Positions 42,885 through 53,914 of a stretch of 64,000 nt of DNA are shown here, piece by piece (the stretch's first letter is position 1; the number at the start of each line of letters is the position of its first letter). The stretch covers positions 25,251,285-25,315,284 of the forward strand of contig CM055104.1 of the NCBI GenBank assembly GCA_029204225.1, read 5' to 3'. The notes below the pieces were generated by a model. The model was not told where the DNA came from. It did no database searches and worked only from the letters and a program-made list of their open reading frames with translations. Made by a program: the position numbers and the translations under genes. Origin of the DNA: Diphasiastrum complanatum (lineage: Eukaryota; Streptophyta; Lycopodiopsida; Lycopodiales; Lycopodiaceae).

Positions 42885-43730
42885 ATGGGATCAGTGGGAG
42901 CCTACCTTCTAGAAGCTAGTGAGAGGTATTTGGAAAGTGAGGATGGAGTCACTAATGGTGCTCCAGGATCTTTATGAGTTTCTAATAGATGATGAAGATG
43001 AACCTCTAGGTGCATATGAATTAGTGAGATACAAGAAGAGTCTAGGCTTGCACTTCACTGTATTAAGATGAATGTAAGCAATGATCTTTTAAGAAAAGTA
43101 TCATCATGTAAGAGTGCTAAAGAGGCTTGGGAATCTTTGAAATCTATCTATGAGTCAAGTAACACTTCGAGGGTTCTCATGCTTAGGAATCAGATTCTAC
43201 AAAGCATGAAGAGGAGTGATGAGAGTGCACAAGATTATGTGCTTAGAATCAAGTCTCTCAATAGGGAGTTAGCTTCCATTGGAGAGAAGATTCAAGATAG
43301 TGAGCTTGTTCAAATTGTCCTCAATGGTCTAGGGAGTGGCTTTACAAATTTGGTCCAAAGCTTTGCAATCCAAGACACTTTGCCTACTATAGAAAAGCTA
43401 CACAGTGTATTAGTAGTTGAAGAGTGTAGGATGTTGCATACCAATGCAAGAATGAATGCTATTTCTCTGCAGGATGGTGATGACAAAGCTAATTTCTCAT
43501 TCAAAAGCAAGAAGAAGACCAATGGCAAGAAGAAGCACTGCAAGGAGACCAAGGAGGAGGATGAGGCTTCAAGCTCAAAGGGCAAGATCAAAGACAAGTC
43601 CAAGTACAAATGTTTTTTCTGTGGAAAGAAATGACATTTTGCATCAGAATGTCTCAAGAAAACAAAGGCACAAGAGAGCAAACAAAGCAACATTGCACAT
43701 CAGGAGGAGGAGGAGGATGAAGAGTCATCC
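42885..43730 (+). pseudogene. C1 gag
   Basis: The gag ATG is at 42885 (MGSVGAYLLEASERYLES), but the first about 60 codons are disrupted by frame changes and stops. From about 43050 it is open: IKMNVSNDLLRKVSSCKSA, IYESSNTSRVLMLRNQIL, DSELVQIVLNGLGSGF, then a lysine-rich stretch and zinc knuckle CFFCGKK-stop-HFASEC. The TGA at 43632-43634 replaces the Gly before the knuckle His; a single G-to-T change from GGA explains it. Past the stop the same frame continues into protease. Its product would be the capsid/nucleocapsid. Confidence 0.9.
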
Positions 43731-45410
43731 TTGATGGTTTCCAACAAACCACCATCATCCAAGAGCAACACCAATGATTCTTGGTGGATTGATAGTGGGG
43801 CAAGTTCCCACATGACATATCAAAAGGACATATTCTCCACCTTACTTTCTTACAATGACTTACATAGATCAATCTATACTGCAAGTAGTCAAGAATGTAA
43901 GATAAGTGGAATAGGAACAATTCCCTTGTATGTGGGATCATCCAAAAGGATGAATCTTAATAATGTTCTTTATGTTCCTAAGTTAACCAGCAATTTGCTT
44001 AGTGTTGGCCAGCTAATGGATAATGGCCTAGATGTACAATTTAAGCATGGAGTTTGTTCCATCCTTAGAAATGATGAATGTATAGCCAAAGGCTTTAAGC
44101 AAGGTAGATTGTTTAAGCTTGATGCTAATATTGCAATGGAGAGTGTTAACTTAACAAAGGTGGAGCTATCAAAGGTGGAACTGTGGCACAAAAGGTTGGG
44201 CCACCCCAACTACAAAGCCATGGAATCTATGGTTGCAAAGGAGCTTGCAGTTGGACTCCCCAAGCATTTGTCAAAGTGTGGGACGAGATGTGAAGCACGC
44301 AGCCTCTCAAAGGCTCACAAACTATCCTTCTCAAGATCTACATCAAGATCAAACTCTCCTCTTGAACTCATCCATTCGGATGTTCATAGTTTTTCACATG
44401 AGTCTAATGGTGGTGCCAAGTACTATGTAATCTTCATTGATGACTATTCTAGATTTTGTTGGATGTACCTCTTGTCTAGCAAATCAATGGTGTTTGATTC
44501 TTTTGTAAAGTTCAAGACTTTGGTAGAAAATCAACTTAGTACCAAGATTAAGGTATTAAGGAGTGATAATGGAGGTGAATATATCTCCAATAAGTTGATT
44601 GACTTTTGTAGTTCTAATGGCATAAAGAGGGAGTTGTCATGTCCATACACCCCTCAACAAAATGGAGTGAGTGAGAGAAGAAATAGATCTCTATCCAAAC
44701 CATTTTGGGGTGAAGCAATAACTTGTGCTAACTATTTGTGCAATAGATTGCCAAACCAAGCCATTGGAGGAATCACACCATTTGAAGCTCTATTTGGAGA
44801 GAAGCCCAATCTCAAGGATCTCAAAGTTTTTGGATCCACTTGCTATGTACACCAATCCTTGGATAAGAGAAGGAAAGATGATGCAACATCCATCAAAGGC
44901 ATCTTTGTGGGATATGGTGAGAATAGCAAAGGTTATAGAGTCTTCAATCCCATCACTAGCAAAGTGATAGTGAGTAGGGATGTTATTTTTGATGAAGGAC
45001 ATGCTTGTGATCTGGATGATAATGCTACTAATCATCTTGATGCCAAGGATCATGCTAGGATGGAGGAGGAGCTTCCAAGTGAAGAAGAACTTGAGGATCC
45101 ACCTCAAGATGCAAGAACTCAAAGAACTCCAAGAATTCCAAGAAGATCTACAAGGGCAAGATCCGAGCCATTGAGGCTCACCTATGATGGTCAAGGTGAT
45201 CAAAGGGAAGGCTCATCATCTTTCACATCTTTCACCTTTCTTACTTCAATGTTAGATGAGCCAACATGCTATGAAGATGCTTGTAAGTCTAAAAGTTGGA
45301 TGGACGCTATGCAAGTAGAGTATGATGCTCTTATTGAGAATCATACTTGGGATCTTGTGGATCTTCTCAAGGGAAGAAACCTCTTGATTGCAAGTGGGTG
45401 TTTAGATTGA
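43731..45410 (+). pseudogene. C1 protease-integrase
   Basis: One 559-codon frame. Protease: SWWIDSGASSHMTYQKD with intact DSG. Integrase zinc region: LWHKRLGHPNYKAM and CGTRCEARSLSKAH, where the last metal ligand area reads CEAR instead of CEAC, a likely loss of a zinc-binding Cys. Catalytic residues remain: HSDVHSF (D), LRSDNGGEYIS (D), NGVSERRNRSL (E). After RNRSL about 15-20 residues usual in copia integrases are missing before SKPFWGEAITCANY. The C-terminus has RDVIFDEGH and the RRSTRARSEPLRLTY linker. The frame ends wrongly at 45410 because of an apparent one-base deletion near 45370. Confidence 0.92.
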
Positions 45411-46852
45411 AGTATAATCAAGATGGATCAATAAGCAAGCATAAATTTAGGCTTGTTTCCAAAGGTTTTTTACAAACCAAAGGCATTGATTATGATGAGA
45501 CTTTTGCTCCTGTGGCTAAGCTTGTTACTATCAGGTTGATCATTAGTCTTGCTACAACCTTCAATTGGGAGCTATTCCAACTTGACTTCACAAATGCATT
45601 TCTCAATGGTTATTTGGAGGAAGAGATCTACCTGAGGCAACCCGAGGGCTTCATCAAGGCAAAGCATGAAGGAAAGGTGTGTTTTTTGAAGAAGAGCCTT
45701 TATGGGCTCAAGCAAGCACCTAGAGCATGGTACTCTAGGCTAAACTCTTTTCTCATTTCCATCAATTTTGTATTGAGTGCCTATGATCCATCATTATATA
45801 TAAGTTTTCATGATGGCATGATCATTATTCTTGTTTTGTATGTAGATGACATTATCTTGAGTGGTAATGATCTAGATGGAATTAGAGATGTAAAAATTGC
45901 TTTAGCAAAAGAGTTTAAGATGGTAGATCTCGGCCTATTGAGCTTCATTCTTGGAATAGAGGTTATTAGAGGATGTGATTTTAGCTTCATTTGTCAATCT
46001 AAATATGCTACATCCATCCTAGATAGATTTGGAATGAAGAATTGTAAAGGCATTGAGACACCAATGGAGCAACATGTAAAAGCATCTATTGATTGTGATG
46101 AAGCATCCTTTGAGGACATCACATTATATAGAAGGCTTATTGGCTCCTTGATCTATTTAACTATAACTAGACCTGATCTTAGTTATAGTGTTGGAAAGTT
46201 AAGCCAATTCATGCAAAGTCCTCTAGTTTCACATTGGAAGATGGCCAAAAGAGTTCTTAGATACATTTCATCCACTAAGAATTTTGGTATTTTGTATAGA
46301 GGAACTAATCTTGGCTTAAGAGCCTATAGTGACTCGGATTTTGCAGGTGACAAAGTGGATAGAAGATCATCAAGTGTCTTTGCCACCTTTCTATGTGATG
46401 GAGTAGTATCATGGCTTTCCAAAAAGCAAGATACCATCTCCCTATCTTCCACAAAATCCGAATACAAGGCCTTGACATCAACATGCAAGGAGGTCTTGTG
46501 GCTCAAAAGGCTATTGGTAGAGCTTCATGTCATGGAGGAGATCCCTATCATCTATTGTGACAACCAATCAGCCCAATCACTTGCAACTAATCCTACATTC
46601 CATGCAAGGAGCAAACACATCGAAATTGCTCATCATTTCGTGAGGAAAAAAGTGCAAGCTAAAGAGATCAAGCTCCAACACGTGCCATCATCAAGTTGCT
46701 TGGCTGATTTATTTACTAAACCTTTACCTAAAGATTCATTTGTCAAGCTTAGATCTTCAATTGGAGCTATTGATAAAAGCATTGTGATCTCCAAGGCTAG
46801 ATTTGAGGAGGAGTGTGAAAAATTGCCTACATTGGCAAATCTAGCCATGTAG
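45347..46852 (+). pseudogene. C1 reverse transcriptase-RNase H
   Basis: A 501-codon frame, offset from the integrase frame by one base. RT: CKWVFRLKYNQDGSISKHK, DYDETFAPVAKLVTIRLI, DFTNAFLNGYLEEEIYLRQP, SLYGLKQAPRAWYSRL and LVLYVDDIILSGN with intact YVDD. RNase H: YSDSDFAGDKVDRRSSSVFA, SLSSTKSEYKAL (Lys where most have Glu: SSTE to SSTK, the catalytic-acid position), CDNQSAQSLATNP, ARSKHIEIAHHFV and DLFTKPLPKDS. The frame reads into the 3' LTR and stops at 46852. RT looks complete; RNase H probably is not active. Confidence 0.93.
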
Positions 46853-47504
46853 AATATTGTACATTTTGTCAATATTGTTTGTTGGTTACTTGAATGGCCA
46901 AAGTGCCACTTGTACATACACACCTAAAGTAGGTTACCACGAGTCAAGAGGAGTGGTTGTGTCTATTTGGTAGTGATTCCTACTTTTTAGGAATTAGACC
47001 ATGATTTATGATGAGATTTGTACCTACCATGCACCTACCAAACATGACTCTTGGATCTAAGCTAGGGTTTTCACATTAGGGCAAGAAAGTGGAGTCTACT
47101 TCCTTATTACATGCTGGATTTTCACCTAACTTTGCAAAGGAAGTGTGTTTTACTATGTATTCCCATTCTCCATAGTGAGAAGATAGAAACTTTTTGGAGC
47201 CTCAAGGAGAAACTCGAGTTTCCTCTCATTGTATGGTGATTACTCTTGATTTCCAATGAAACCCAGCTTTGGCACTTTGTAAACATTGTCTACAGGCCGT
47301 ATTACAGTCTTATTTCCACACGTGTGGAGTTGGATTATACTATTTGATCAATGCTTTGATTGTCTCTACTTGTTTTCTATCAAGTTGCTAAACTAGATCT
47401 TGTTTTCTGATGACTAGTTTTTGATAGATTGTTTAACAAGCATACAATCACCTTGTGAATCATTCAAAGATCCATTTATGGTCCTTAGTACTGTACTTTT
47501 CACA
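46814..47504 (+). mobile_element. C1 3' LTR
   Basis: 691 bp, TGTGAAAAATTGCC...ACTTTTCACA, preceded by the purine-rich TTTGAGGAGGAG. It differs from the 5' LTR at about 19 sites by my count, for example near 46841, 46945, 46986 and 47310. Confidence 0.95.
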
Positions 47505-47509
47505 GTCCA

Positions 47510-48240
47510 AAAAACACATAAGTAGACAACCCCTCCCCACAAAGCTTATTCACATTGTACTCTGAAATTTTTAGCTTTCTAAACTCAAACTGAACTGCAA
47601 CTTGATTTGCAGATTGTCTCAAATTTTTTTGTTCTTAAGAAATGGTAAATTATTTTAGGCTTTTAATTACAGTCTTCTCAAGTTTCAAATCATATATATA
47701 TATATATATCATTTATAAATATATAAAATATATACTTTCCTCCAAAAAGAGAAGAAGAGGGAGCCCACCCGCTATATATATATATATATATATACACATA
47801 TAAAAATCTCTTCTCCTCTCCTCTCAAAGAAAGAAAAATAAATTTTTTTTTCTCAAAGAGAGGAAAGAGCCCACCCGCCGCGGCGGGTGGGCTCCTCCCT
47901 CCCCCTCTCTTTTTTTTAAACAAATGCATATATATAAATATATATATGCGTATATATAAAATCCAGTCTTTTGAAATTTCGAGTGTTTTGAAAATTCGAT
48001 TCTTCGAAAAATTCGATTCATATACCGTTTTTTTAAAAAGAGGTAAGGAGAGGAGGGAGCCCGTCGCGGCGGGTGGGCTCCCTCCTCCCCATACCTCTTT
48101 CAAAAATTAAAAAAAATATATATATATATAATTTCTAAATTTCTAAATTTTGTTTTTTCTTTGAAGAGAGCGGAGGATATATATATATATATATATATTA
48201 TACACGTAGGAGCTTAAAAAATATGTATACAGATTAAAAA
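47510..48240. repeat. Array of (TA)n tracts and GC-rich hairpins
   Basis: TA tracts near 47693-47710, 47775-47795, 48117-48130 and 48179-48200 alternate with GAGCCCACCCG-bearing purine/pyrimidine blocks. At 47867-47894 two 14-base arms (GAGCCCACCCGCCG and its complement) form a perfect palindrome with no loop. At 48037-48100 a longer imperfect hairpin has about 32-base arms ending AAAGAGGTA/TACCTCTTT. A half unit lies at 47740-47770. With the hairpin at 41489 these formed one array before C1 inserted. No coding sense. Confidence 0.8.
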
Positions 48241-48746
48241 CATACTAATAAGTGTACTGAATGACTTACCTTTGAGCTCACTTGCATAAATTTTATAAAA
48301 CGTCTTGCAACAGTTTTTCGAACTTCTTGAACTTCCAGAGGGTGGTTCTAAAACTTTATTCTAAGAAACTAAACTCGAGGCATGAGCTTATTACTGAGCT
48401 TCTTGAGCCTCCAAAAGGTGGTTCTAATATTTGATTCTAAGAACTAAACTCTCTTTGAACCTCCTTTTATAGAGTTTCGATGGCCTTTGTTCAGGTCATC
48501 AATCCATGTGAAAACATTTTGTTTAGAATCCTTGGTGATACAACTCAGCAATCCATTTTTTTACCTCGTGATATAAGTCATCAATCCTAGTGACATAGAT
48601 CTCTTTTGTATTTTGTCTTTTCCATGTCATCAATCCATTTTCAAACTTCTATTCATTTTATGCATCTATCATGGATTGATGACATGGCAAATCTCTATAT
48701 AAACACTGCTTATTTTGCTCTGTTTACATCTTTGAATCTTAGCATA
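48241..48746. repeat. Short duplications and a 17-bp inverted repeat
   Basis: A 76-base-offset duplication starts at 48323 and 48399 (CTTCTTGA...GGTGGTTCTAA...TTCTAAGAA). The word GTCATCAATCC recurs about every 50-60 bases (48498 onward). CCATGTCATCAATCCAT at 48622-48638 pairs perfectly with 48671-48687 across a 32-base loop. A TATATAAA sequence at about 48697 follows. Nothing codes. Confidence 0.65.
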
Positions 48747-49396
48747 TGTGAAAGATTTCAGATCCTAAAGATCCAATCTACTTGAATGATCTTTGGTTAG
48801 AAAGAGAAATACACTACCAATTTCACCAATGTAGAAAAATCAGCATCTACACACAATTTGAGATGCAAACACTAATAGAACTTGATCAAACTTGAATGAA
48901 ATGATTATGTACTATTGCTGTCCATACAAAACCAGCAAGCTACTGTATTTCACACGTGTGGATCCAAAAATAGCAAATATAGATCATTTTACACATAGAA
49001 TTGCAAGCAATTACCAAGATAGTGCACCAATGGATAGTAGAACCCAAGAGAACCATGTATAAGCATGAAATGAAATAGATAAGAGAGAAGATGACTCTCT
49101 CCACGAGCTACATCCTTTTATAGCAGGTCCAAACCCTATTTGGCCACTTGGCTTTCCCACCAAAATGCTAACCCTACATACTTTGGGTCTAGATTCAATG
49201 TACCCAACTTATTCAAATTGAATCTACTCAAATTTGCATTCTATCTTTCCCACACTTTCAAAAAGTGTTTATTCAAATGAGATTTAGACTAATGAACTTT
49301 GAAAAGTCAACCTCTAAGTCTAAAACAAGTTTTGGCCTCAATATGCCATATATGAAAATATTGCAAAATGTAATGAAACTAGTTGAATCTTTCACA
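48747..49396 (-). mobile_element. Copia D1 3' LTR, 650 bp
   Basis: Minus-strand LTR TGTGAAAGATTCAACTAG...AATCTTTCACA, starting at 49396 beside the GAAGAGGGAG polypurine stretch. It contains CACACGTGTGAAATAC. The five bases outside its end (GCATA, 48742-48746) would be the target duplication, but the other end of D1 is lost under a gypsy LTR. Confidence 0.88.
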
Positions 49397-49399
49397 CTC

Positions 49400-50910
49400 C
49401 CTCTTCAACTAGTTTTAGCATAGACTTTGATAATACTCCAAGTGAGGTCCTATTCTTCATGAGCAAGTCTTTTTCCAATGCTTTGGTGAAGATATCAGCT
49501 ACAGATTCCCTTGAAGACAGATGTTGAAGCTCCACCTCCTTTGCAATGACTCGCTCCCTCACAAAATGATATTGTATCTCAATATGCTTGCTAGGATCCT
49601 AACATGAAAGATGGGATTGGATGCCATTCTTTGGGCTGATTGATTGTCACAAAAGATGATTGGGCTCTCTGAAAAATTCAGCAAGTGAAGATCCTTTATC
49701 ATCCTCTTGATCCATACCATCTCCTTTGTGCAATGTGTAAGAGCTTTGTACTCGGCCTCACTAGATGACAATGAGATAGTGGCTTGTTTCTTTGACATCC
49801 ATGATATAGCTCCGTCACCTATGAAAATACAATAAACACTAATGGATTTACTATCCATTACATCTCCAGCATAGTCTAAATCTGAAAATCCAAAAAGGTG
49901 ATGATCCCTCATACAATATGCCAAAATCTCGAGTTCCAATGATGTACCTCAAAACTCGCTTTCCTAGCTTCCAATGCTCCTCACTAGGATCTTGCATGAA
50001 TTGACTCAATCTTCCAACACAATAGCTTAGATCAGGTCTAGTAATGGTTAGATAGATGAGTGAACCAACTAGCTTTCTATAGAGAGTAATGTCCTCGAAG
50101 GATCTTTCATTACCTCTTATAGTTAGCTTTACATGAGACTCCATAGGTGTATCAATAGCTTTTGCATCTACCATATGAAATCTTTCTTGAATAGAATTAG
50201 CATACTTCTCTTGACAAATGAAAGTAGATTGAGAAGATATAATGACTTCTATTCCTAAAATGTAATGCAAATTACCAAGATCATGCACCTCAAACTCCTT
50301 CTTAAGACATTCTTGATATCCTCCACATCTTGATTGTCTCCACCACTCAAGATGATATCATCCACATAGATTAGCAAGATGGTAACATCATTTCCAGAAA
50401 ACCTAGATAATAAAGTGAATGATCATACTCACTCATAACAAATCCTTGAGAGAGTAAAAAAGTGTTAAGATTAGCATACCAACTCCTTGGTGCTTGCTTA
50501 AGGACATACAAACACTTTTATAATAGAGACACATGATGTGGCTTTGTTGATGAAATGTAGCTCTCGGGTTGCTCCATGTATACTTCCTCCTCAAGATCAC
50601 CATTCAAGAATGCACTTGAAATTTCCAGTTGCCATAGATCCCATCCATAAAGTGTAGCAAGTGAAATGATGACTCGAATGCTTACCATCTTTGCCACGGG
50701 TGCAAAGGTCTCATCATAGTCAATTCCTTGTTGTTGAGCATATCCTTTTGCCACTAACCTTGCCTTGTACTTGTTGATAGATCCATCTTGGTTTGTCTTC
50801 ACCTTGAAGATCCATTTGCATCCAATAGTTTTCTTGTCCTTAGGTAACTCCACCAATCTCCATGTTCCATTCTTCATTGCTCGAGATCCATTGCTTGGAT
50901 CCACTCCTCT
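49400..50910 (-). pseudogene. Copia D1 RT-RNase H
   Basis: Minus-strand pol in several broken frames. RT start (50904-50518): MKNGTWRLVELPKDKKTIGC, ARLVAKGYAQQQGIDYDETF, SSAFLNGDLEEEVYMEQPES. 50515-50290 has the expected YVDD region but with shifts and stops. 50288-49851: HDLGNLHYILGIEV, RSFEDITLYRKLVGSLIYLT, RPDLSYCVGRLSQFMQDPSE. RNase H (49939-49559): FSDLDYAGDVMDSKSISVY, SLSSSEAEYKALTHCTKEM and CDNQSAQRMASNP. At least four frame changes make it inactive. It is closely related to H. Confidence 0.88.
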
Positions 50911-52319
50911 TCTTTCCTTGCTTGATCTACACTTGTAGGCTCATCCAAAGAGGTTAGGAAAGCAACATAATTTTCAGAAACTACTTGCTTACCCTTTTGA
51001 TCATATGTGAGCCTTGAAGGTACTTGTCTTTCTCTTGATGTTCTCCTTGGCTTTTGACTCGATGAAGGTCCATCATCACCACCATCCAAAGTAGGATCCT
51101 TCTCATCAACATCAAGAATGTTAGATCCATCCACTTTACCATCAATCATGCTTGAAGACACCTTTGGAATGTTCCCCTCATCAAAAATGGCATCTCTACC
51201 AACAATCACTTTGTTAGTAGAAGGAATGTAAACCTTGTAGGCTTTACTCACCTCACTATATCCAACAAAAATACCTCTTCTTGAAGATGGATCCTCCTTG
51301 TTCCTATCATCAAGAGTAATGTTGACATAGCATGTGCATCCAAAGGCTCTTAGAAAGTTGACACTCGGCCTCCTCTTGAATAGCATCTCAAAAGGTGTCC
51401 TTCCATCCAAAATAGCACTTGGCCACCTATTGCACAAGAAATTGGCACACAACAAAGCTTGATCCCAAAATGGTTTGTCAAGATTAGCACTTAACCTCAT
51501 AGCTTTAGCACTTTCACATAAAGTCCTATTCTTCCTTTCAGCCACTCCATTTTGTTGTGGGGTTCTTGATGTTGTATACTCCCTCTTGATTCCATGCTCA
51601 TCACAAAAGGCCTTGAACTTGTTAGATATGTACTCACCACCATTGTAACCTCTCAAGCACTTGATCTTTGTGGAAAATTGGTTGTCCCTTGCATTCTTGA
51701 ACTTGACAAAGACATCATACACTTCATCCTTGCTCTTTAGTAGATAGATCCAACAAAATCTACTAGAATCATCAATGAATGTTACATACATCTTAGCTCC
51801 ACTATTGCTAATTGTAGTAAATCCATGAATATCTGAATGTACAAGTTGAAAAGGCTTTGTAGATCTAGAAATAGATATAGTATAAGGTAGTCTATGTGAC
51901 TTAGACAAAGCACAAGACTCACAAACATGCTTGTAATTACTTAAGAAACTTGGAAGACCAATTACAACCTTCTTCCTTGCCATTACCTCCAATGACTTGA
52001 AGTTGAGGTGTCCCATCCTTTTGTGCCAAACCTCTTGAATATAAATCTGCTCCCTTGCAACACATCCAACTTGGTTAGCAATAACACAAGCATCAAGTTT
52101 GAAAAACTTCCCTTTCCTTTTACCTTTTCCAATCAAGACATCCTTCCTTTTGATAAAACAAGCATCTCCATCAAACTCCACCTTGAGGCCCTTACTTAGC
52201 ATTTGAATCACACTAAGCAAATTCTTGGTAATAGATGGAATAAAAAAGACATCCTCCAAATGAACATTCCTATTTGTAGAGAGAGAAGTAGGAATTTGCC
52301 AATCCCTTTGATTGCACAC
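50874..52319 (-). pseudogene. Copia D1 integrase
   Basis: A 481-codon minus-strand frame from the protease end through integrase. Zinc region: EVWHKRMGHLNFKSLEVMAR and CESCALSKSHRLP, intact HHCC. The first catalytic Asp is in VHSDIHGFTTISNSG. The second is lost: where D2 has LRSDNGGEY, D1 has LRGYNGGEY (Tyr codon at 51647-51645). Glu is kept in NGVAERKNRTLCESAKAM. The C-terminus has RAFGCTCYVNITLDD, RRGIFVGYSEVSKAYKVY, RDAIFDEGNIPK and RRTSRERQVPSRLTY. The frame is otherwise intact, so the active-site change may have come early or be an isolated hit. Confidence 0.92.
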
Positions 52320-52510
52320 TCACCATCATTGGCCGTGTAGATCACCCTCTTGTCATCTCCATATGCCAACAAAGAAGTGAAGTACTCTTTGTGAAAGGTC
52401 ATGTGTGAACTTGCTCTACTATCAATCCACCAAGGATCTAGGTCTCCATCATTAGCAAGCATACATGAAGACATCACATAAGTATCATCATTTGCATCTT
52501 GAACATCCAA
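52208..52510 (-). pseudogene. Copia D1 protease
   Basis: Minus-strand frame with DPWWIDSRASSHMTFHKEYF and YTANDGECAIKGIGKF. The active-site D-S-G is D-S-R, as in copia F, which should inactivate the aspartic protease. A frame change near 52290 separates it from the integrase frame. Confidence 0.85.
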
Positions 52511-52537
52511 ACCATCCTCATCAAGAGTAAGATTACC

Positions 52538-53168
52538 TTACTTGTCTCCTTGATCTCTCTTCTTCTTGTAGCACTCACTTGCAAAGTGTCCTTTGATGCC
52601 ACAATAGAAGCACTCGAGTTTTGATCTATCCTGAAGCATCCATTTGATCTCGCCCTTTAGACCACTTGCTTTTGGTTTTGCCCTTGAATTTGCCCTTTGC
52701 GAACATAGCCTCCTCTTGAAGTGTCGATGTAGATCCACCTCTTGCTTGAAGCCTATATTTCTCATTGATCAAGATCTCTTGAAGATCCATCAAACTTGGC
52801 AAAGTATTTTGAATAGCAATACTTTGAACAATGTTAGCATGAGCATCCAACAAGCCATTAAGAATCACTTGAATAAGCTCTCCTTCCTTAATGCTTCCAT
52901 CTATGCAAGCTAACTCATCATTCAATGCTTTCATTCTCAAAACAAAAGTACTTGGACTCTCTTCATTCTTTTGCAAACAAGAAAAGATTTGCCTTCTTAG
53001 AGTCAACACTCTAGAAGTAGACTTGGATTCATAAAGCTTCTTCAATGAATTCCAAACTTCCAAAGACGATGTGCACTTACCAACTTCCTTGAGAAGTTCA
53101 TTGGTAACATTCATCTTTATCATGTGTAGGGCCTTCTTGGCCCTCTTGTCATACCTCAATTGATGTAT
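52538..53168 (-). pseudogene. Copia D1 gag, 5' end cut off
   Basis: Minus strand, from the gypsy insertion at 53168: LRYDKRAKKALHMIKMNVTN, GKCTSSLEVWNSLKKLYESK, FVLRMKALNDELACID, GELIQVILNGLLDAHAN and, after a frame change near 52650, the zinc knuckle CFYCGIKGHFASEC (CX2CX4HX4C). The first about 60 residues are missing because a gypsy LTR replaces them. The stretch before LRYDK in this frame is LTR sequence, not gag. Confidence 0.88.
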
Positions 53169-53889
53169 TGCGAGGGCATGGCATCTTGCACGTATTAGCC
53201 CATGGCCCAATGAGCACGCAAGCTAAGTTGTAAATAAACTAACAGGCTTGGGACCTTTGTAAGTAAAATAAAACTTGAAGTCCAAAGTCAACTTTAAACC
53301 TAGAGATTACTTTTTTAGAGTTGGGTCCAATTTGGGACTCACATGAATCTTGTGAATTTCAATGTACTTTTTGTGGACCCTTGGATCAAGTTGGGTCCAA
53401 GATGAATGGATAGGATCAATGTAAAAATTAGCCAATAGGATTTTGGGGCAAGGGCCTTCTCCATTTTATAAAAAGGCACAATTTGTACTCTATTTGGATG
53501 CTTAATGAGAAGGAAAAAACTCTACTAATTTGGAGAGCCAAACATGCTCATTTGCTAAGCACTCATGCTAATGCTTTTTGTTGTGTGTTTCTAATTGTTC
53601 CCATTTCTATGTTCTTGTTTTAATAGTTATGGTTTCTCCATTAGCATGCATCTTGAGCTTTTGAGCTAACCTCCCCCTCAACTCTATCTCTCTCTTTCTT
53701 TCTTCTCTTTCTTTCTCTTCTATTCTGCCCTTCTTTTTCACCAACAATCATGATGAAATTAGTTTAGGGAAGTAGAGTTAGTGTGAGTAGTATTAGTAGA
53801 GGTAGAGTTAGATAAAAAGTAGGGAACTAACTAAAAGTAGCATCTACGCATAGTTAGGTGCCTATCCAGTGAACTAACCCTTGTTGACA
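53169..53889 (+). mobile_element. Ty3/gypsy 3 5' LTR, about 721 bp
   Basis: Begins TGCGAGGGCATGGCATC, directly against D1 gag, and ends TTGTTGACA. Shares long stretches with 14746-15257 and 5799-6170. A TATAAAAAGGCACAATTTG segment near 53477 is a plausible TATA region. It is followed by a PBS, leader and gag start, so it is a true 5' LTR. Confidence 0.8.
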
Positions 53890-53898
53890 GGCAAGTAC

Positions 53899-53914
53899 AG
53901 AGGCGCCGGTGCTG
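53899..53914 (+). promoter_or_regulatory. Gypsy 3 primer binding site, tRNA-Asp-like
   Basis: GAGGCGCCGGTGCTGGG lies about ten bases past the LTR end and resembles TGGCGCCGTTGCCGGGGA. The spacing between LTR and PBS is typical of several plant gypsy lineages. Confidence 0.55.

Larger units (their letters stand above)
41559..47509 (+). mobile_element. Complete copia element C1 with GTCCA target duplications
   Basis: A 5941-bp element (41564-47504) with two LTRs of exactly 691 bp, flanked by the 5-bp direct repeat GTCCA at 41559-41563 and 47505-47509. Order: 5' LTR, PBS, gag, PR, INT, RT, RNase H, polypurine stretch, 3' LTR. I counted about 19 LTR differences by eye (under 3 percent), so the insertion is fairly young. 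Coding lesions (listed under its genes) mean it could move only with proteins from another copy. Confidence 0.95.

Noticed and set aside
47690-48103. 137-codon minus-strand frame across the hairpin array
   Set aside because: It consists of Ile-Tyr runs from (TA)n and Gly-Ser-Pro runs from hairpin arms; no real coding signal.
52626-53210. Extended N-terminus of D1 gag beyond 53168
   Set aside because: The extra residues are the translated start of the inserted gypsy LTR, as shown by matching LTR copies elsewhere.
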